Both the position numbers and the translations under genes were made by a program. Source: JAFAZJ01 sp964437145 (GTDB lineage Bacteria; Pseudomonadota; Alphaproteobacteria; Reyranellales; Reyranellaceae). From it: a stretch of DNA of 8,634 bases. Shown one piece after another: positions 6,417 to 8,634 of this stretch. Below the pieces are notes generated by a model that searched no databases, was not told where the DNA came from, and saw nothing but the letters and a program-made list of their open reading frames with translations. Within the stretch, counting starts at the first letter, position 1. Every line of letters begins with the position of its first letter. The stretch spans positions 1 through 8,634 of the forward strand of contig CAYTFW010000208.1 of NCBI GenBank assembly GCA_964437145.1, given 5' to 3'.

Positions 6417-6947
6417 ATGGATAATTTGATCGAGGTTCTCGCCGAGGCGCGTCGCCCGACGCGTGGCGTTCTGCGACATGGATCGCTGCTGGTGCCCTGC
6501 GCGCTGGGCCGCGGCGGCGTGCGGGCCGACAAGCGCGAGGGCGACGGCGCGACGCCTCTGGGCACCTTCCCGCTGCGCCGGCTGTGGTACCGCGCCGATC
6601 GGCTCGAAGCGCCGCCGGTGCGCGGTCTGCCGACGCGCGCGATTCGCCGCGAGGACGGCTGGTGCGACGATCCGGCTTCGCCCGAGTACAACCGAGCGGT
6701 GATCCTGCCGCACGCCGCGCGGCACGAACGCCTATGGCGCGATGACGCGCTGTACGATCTCGTGGTCGAGCTCGGCTACAATGACGACCCCATCGTGCCC
6801 GGCGCCGGCAGCGCCATCTTCCTGCACGTGGCGCGGCCGGATTACGGCCCGACCGAGGGCTGCGTCGCCGTCGCGCGTGTCGATCTGCTGCGACTCCTGG
6901 GCGGGGCGGGCCCCGACACACACGTGCGCGTCGCCGTCATGGCGTGA
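6417..6947 (+). CDS. L,D-transpeptidase (YkuD-fold) family protein without signal peptide
   Basis: The 176-residue product carries the YkuD catalytic motif near its C-terminus: GSAIFLHVARPDYGPTEGCVAV (131-152), where H137 and C149 correspond to the catalytic His and Cys of the H...[S/T]xGC signature. Upstream conserved blocks are CALGRGG (28-34), KREGDGATPLGTFPLRR (39-55), GWCDDPASPEYNR (81-93) and LYDLVVELGYNDDP (112-125). Classical L,D-transpeptidases crosslink peptidoglycan in the periplasm, but this protein begins with a polar sequence and has no signal peptide, TM segment or LysM domain. It belongs to the compact COG3786-like group found in many proteobacteria. The start at 6417 lacks an obvious Shine-Dalgarno sequence; conserved sequence begins at about residue 17, so a later start is possible but not supported. 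Its stop is 13 bases from the stop of the convergent small membrane-protein gene. Confidence 0.87.
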   Translation: MDNLIEVLAEARRPTRGVLRHGSLLVPCALGRGGVRADKREGDGATPLGTFPLRRLWYRADRLEAPPVRGLPTRAIRREDGWCDDPASPEYNRAVILPHAARHERLWRDDALYDLVVELGYNDDPIVPGAGSAIFLHVARPDYGPTEGCVAVARVDLLRLLGGAGPDTHVRVAVMA

Positions 6948-6960
6948 CCGCGGAGCGGCG

Positions 6961-7188
6961 TCAGGCGTCGGTCTTGGCCGGCGCCTTGCGGGTGGCGAAG
7001 AACCACAGCAAGCCCAGGACGAGCCCGCCGAGCGCGACCATGAACAGGCCGAATACCGGGTCGGCCGGGATCGCCGCGCCCTTGAGGCCGATCCGCCAGC
7101 CGGTCGCCATGTTGACGAAGGCGATGACGCCCACCAGCACGAAGGCGCCGCCAGAGAGCTGCGCCACCGTCAGCAAGATGTTCTTCAT
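6961..7188 (-). CDS. Small two-TM membrane protein, function unknown
   Basis: I do not recognise this family. The 75-residue product has two clear hydrophobic segments, about 5-27 (LTVAQLSGGAFVLVGVIAFV) and about 44-65 (VFGLFMVALGGLVLGLLWFF), joined by a short loop WRIGLKGAAIPADP, and a basic/polar tail (TRKAPAKTDA), consistent with a small inner-membrane protein. The start at 7188 is fixed by a strong GGGAGGT at 7194-7200, 5 bases upstream; the frame is open to 7341, but the extra sequence is not membrane-like. The ribosome-binding site and hydrophobic pattern make a real gene likely despite its size. It is convergent with the YkuD-fold gene and divergent from the CoA transferase gene across 179 bases. 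Confidence 0.78.
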   Translation of the reverse strand: MKNILLTVAQLSGGAFVLVGVIAFVNMATGWRIGLKGAAIPADPVFGLFMVALGGLVLGLLWFFATRKAPAKTDA

Positions 7189-7367
7189 CCGGTACCTCCC
7201 AGGCCTGGACGCCTGGTTTATGCCGTCCGATCGTGGTGACGCCGTGGCGGCGATGTGCAAAGCCCCGCCGCATGACCGCCATGCCCTCGCCATGACAGGG
7301 AATCGCTTGCCTCGTGCCGGCCGATGACAGAATTTCGCCACGGGAACGCATCGACAACGGGACGGAC
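7189..7367. other. Divergent intergenic region (small membrane gene / CoA transferase gene)
   Basis: These 179 bases must hold promoters for both flanking genes. Next to the minus-strand start there is a strong Shine-Dalgarno sequence (7194-7200) overlapped by a perfect palindrome CCAGGCCTGG (7199-7208), which also forms a 6-bp stem CCAGGC/GCCTGG with 7211-7216. On the plus side TTGCCT (7307-7312) followed by CAGAAT (7328-7333) is only a weak promoter candidate (15-base spacer). ATGAC occurs three times (7272, 7292, 7324), without clear symmetry. I see no gene or RNA element here. Confidence 0.5.
7194..7216 (-). promoter_or_regulatory. Strong RBS adjoining a GC-rich dyad upstream of the small membrane gene
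   Basis: On the minus strand the leader reads CCAGGC, a 6-base loop, GCCTGG, then GAGGT and the ATG 5 bases later. The last two G of the 3' stem arm are also the first two G of the GGGAGGT Shine-Dalgarno sequence, so a 6-bp GC-rich hairpin could partly mask or expose the ribosome-binding site. The Shine-Dalgarno assignment is firm; a regulatory role for the hairpin is inference. Confidence 0.5.
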
Positions 7368-8576
7368 ATGACCAGCCAGCGCAAGGCCTTCGAGGGCATC
7401 GTGGTGCTCGACCTCACCCAGGGCGTGGCCGGGCCGCACAGCACCATGCTGCTGGCCCAGCACGGCGCCGACGTGGTGAAGATCGAGCCGCCCGAAGGCG
7501 ATTGGGGCCGCGGCCTGGGCGAGATCCAGGGCGATCACTGCGCCCATTCGATCGCTTTCAACCGCGGCAAGCGCTCCATCGCCATCGACCTGAAATCGCC
7601 CAAGGGCCTGGAGGTGGTGAAGAAGATCGCCGCCAAGGCCAACATCGTCATCGAAAGCTTCCGGCCCGGCGTGATCAAGCGGCTGGGGCTGGGCTACGAC
7701 GATATCAAGGCGATCAACCCCAGCGTGATCTACGCCTCGGTCTCGGGCTTCGGCCAGACCGGCCCCAACAACAAGCGACCCACCGTCGACGGGCTGATCC
7801 AGGCCTTCAGCGGCATGATGGTGATGAACCGCACTGCCGAGGGCTGGCCGCACCGCCAGGGCATGATCGCCGTCGACGTCACCACCGGCCTTTATGTCTT
7901 CAACGCGCTGTCGCCGGCGCTCATGCGCCAGCTGCGCTTCAACGAGGGCTGCTATCTCGACCTGTCGCTGATGCAGGCCGCGGCCGCTTATCAGGGCGCC
8001 AAGCTGATGGAGTACGTGTGGAGCAACGGCACGCCGCCGCCGCTCTACATGCCGGCCGGCACCTTCAAGACCGCCAACGGCCACATCGTGCTGAGCGCCA
8101 TGCGCCCGCACCATTTCCGCAAGCTCTTCGAGCTGGTCGGCCGCCAGGATATCGCCGACGATCCGACCTTGCAGACGCACGAGGATCGCATCAAGGGCAC
8201 GCCCAAGATCATGAAGGCGCTCAACGAGGCGATGCCGGCCAAGACGACCGAGGCGTGGATCGAGTTGTTGCAGGCGCAGGAGGTGTTCTGCGAGCGGGTC
8301 AACAACTACGCCGACTATCTCGAGCATCCGCATGTCAAGGCGGTGGGCGCCGTCGACTGGGTCGAGCACCCCGGCACCAAGCGCCTGCCCTTCGCGCAGA
8401 TCCCCGGCCTGCCGCCGGCGCGCGACACCGATCCACGCCTGAACTACGCGCCGCGCATCAGCGAGAACTGCGTCGAGATCCTGCGCGATTTCGGCTACGC
8501 CCAGGGCGACATCGATTCGCTGTTCCAGTCCAAGGCGGTCTTCCCGCCGGCGCCGGTGGCCAAGGCGGCGGAATAA
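7368..8576 (+). CDS. CaiB/BaiF-family (class III) CoA transferase
   Basis: Transfers CoA between an acyl-CoA donor and a carboxylic acid through enzyme-bound mixed anhydrides, in the cytoplasm. The 402-residue length is normal for the family. Seen: the N-terminal block IVVLDLTQGVAGPHSTMLLAQ (11-31) and GADVVKIEPPEGDWGR (33-48), FNRGKRSIAIDLKSPKG (64-80), IESFRPGVIKRLGLGYDDI (95-113), YASVSGFGQTGP (122-133), and the probable catalytic Asp in MIAVDVTTGLY (D170, matching D169 of formyl-CoA transferase). The C-terminal part has EHPHVKAVGAVDWVEHPG and the usual PGLPPARD segment. The start at 7368 is chosen because a GGGACGG stretch lies just upstream and MTSQRKAFEGIVVLDL is the normal family N-terminus; a GTG at 7314 is in frame but adds an unlikely polar leader. 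No acyl-CoA dehydrogenase, hydratase or transporter lies beside it in the window, so its acid substrate cannot be inferred. A repeat arm begins 3 bases after the stop. Confidence 0.93.
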   Translation: MTSQRKAFEGIVVLDLTQGVAGPHSTMLLAQHGADVVKIEPPEGDWGRGLGEIQGDHCAHSIAFNRGKRSIAIDLKSPKGLEVVKKIAAKANIVIESFRPGVIKRLGLGYDDIKAINPSVIYASVSGFGQTGPNNKRPTVDGLIQAFSGMMVMNRTAEGWPHRQGMIAVDVTTGLYVFNALSPALMRQLRFNEGCYLDLSLMQAAAAYQGAKLMEYVWSNGTPPPLYMPAGTFKTANGHIVLSAMRPHHFRKLFELVGRQDIADDPTLQTHEDRIKGTPKIMKALNEAMPAKTTEAWIELLQAQEVFCERVNNYADYLEHPHVKAVGAVDWVEHPGTKRLPFAQIPGLPPARDTDPRLNYAPRISENCVEILRDFGYAQGDIDSLFQSKAVFPPAPVAKAAE

Positions 8577-8579
8577 CTT

Positions 8580-8604
8580 TCTGTCATCCCGAGCGTAGCG
8601 AGGG
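8580..8604. repeat. Partial copy of the dispersed palindromic element (copy 3, one arm)
   Basis: TCTGTCATCCCGAGCG followed by TAGCGAGGG matches the left arm of copies 1 and 2, with TAGCG in place of CAGCG/CCAGCG. It starts 3 bases after the CoA transferase stop. Sequence diverges after 8604, and no matching right arm (a GATGACAG end) appears before the window closes at 8634, so it is either a solitary arm or a copy with a longer loop extending outside. Confidence 0.8.
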
Positions 8605-8634
8605 TGTGGATTCACGTTTGAAGTGCAACAGGTG

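Noticed and set aside
7272..7328. Three ATGAC repeats in the divergent gap as a regulator site
   Set aside because: The unit is short, irregularly spaced (20 and 32 bases) and not symmetric; easily due to chance.
7218..8615. Minus-strand open frame opposite the CoA transferase (465 codons)
   Set aside because: Antisense shadow; begins inside the repeat arm and has no recognisable domain.

Overview
The window is a very GC-rich, gene-dense bacterial chromosome segment with strong G/C preference at third codon positions. Gene content (an EmrAB-type pump with a MarR regulator, a YpfJ-type peptidase, a GuaD-type deaminase, a CaiB-type CoA transferase, a cytosolic YkuD-fold protein) and the dispersed CTGTCATYCCGAGCG palindromes fit an alphaproteobacterium, perhaps of the Rhodospirillales/Reyranella kind. 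That placement is an inference from style, not a proven assignment.

Left part (1-3183) is a multidrug-efflux locus around a divergent promoter. An EmrA-like membrane-fusion protein (running off the left edge) and a MarR-type repressor lie on the minus strand with a 4-base stop/start overlap. An EmrB-like 14-TM DHA2 transporter is read the other way. The short gap between marR and the transporter holds a 22-bp imperfect palindrome, a good candidate for the MarR operator controlling both sides. A perfect 30-bp inverted repeat separates the transporter from the convergent exonuclease III gene.

Middle part (3286-5660): exonuclease III (xthA, minus) is divergent from a YpfJ-type zinc metallopeptidase gene, which overlaps by 4 bases a guanine deaminase-like gene. 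This pair ends in a second perfect palindrome (31-bp arms), after which a convergent fumarylacetoacetate-hydrolase-family gene lies on the minus strand.

Right part (5673-8634): the FAH-family gene is divergent from an L,D-transpeptidase-fold gene with no signal peptide. That gene converges, with a 13-base gap, on a small gene for a two-TM membrane protein with a strong Shine-Dalgarno sequence. A 179-base divergent intergenic region leads to a CaiB/BaiF-family CoA transferase, followed by one arm of a third copy of the palindromic repeat at the right edge.

No CRISPR array, RNA gene, insertion sequence or phage gene was seen. Apart from the efflux locus and the two coupled pairs (marR-emrA-like, ypfJ-guaD), the genes look like unrelated housekeeping and catabolic functions. 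I do not see a convincing new biological system; the most interesting items are the marR-side operator with its start-proximal position, and the palindromic repeat family with compensated arm differences placed just after stop codons.
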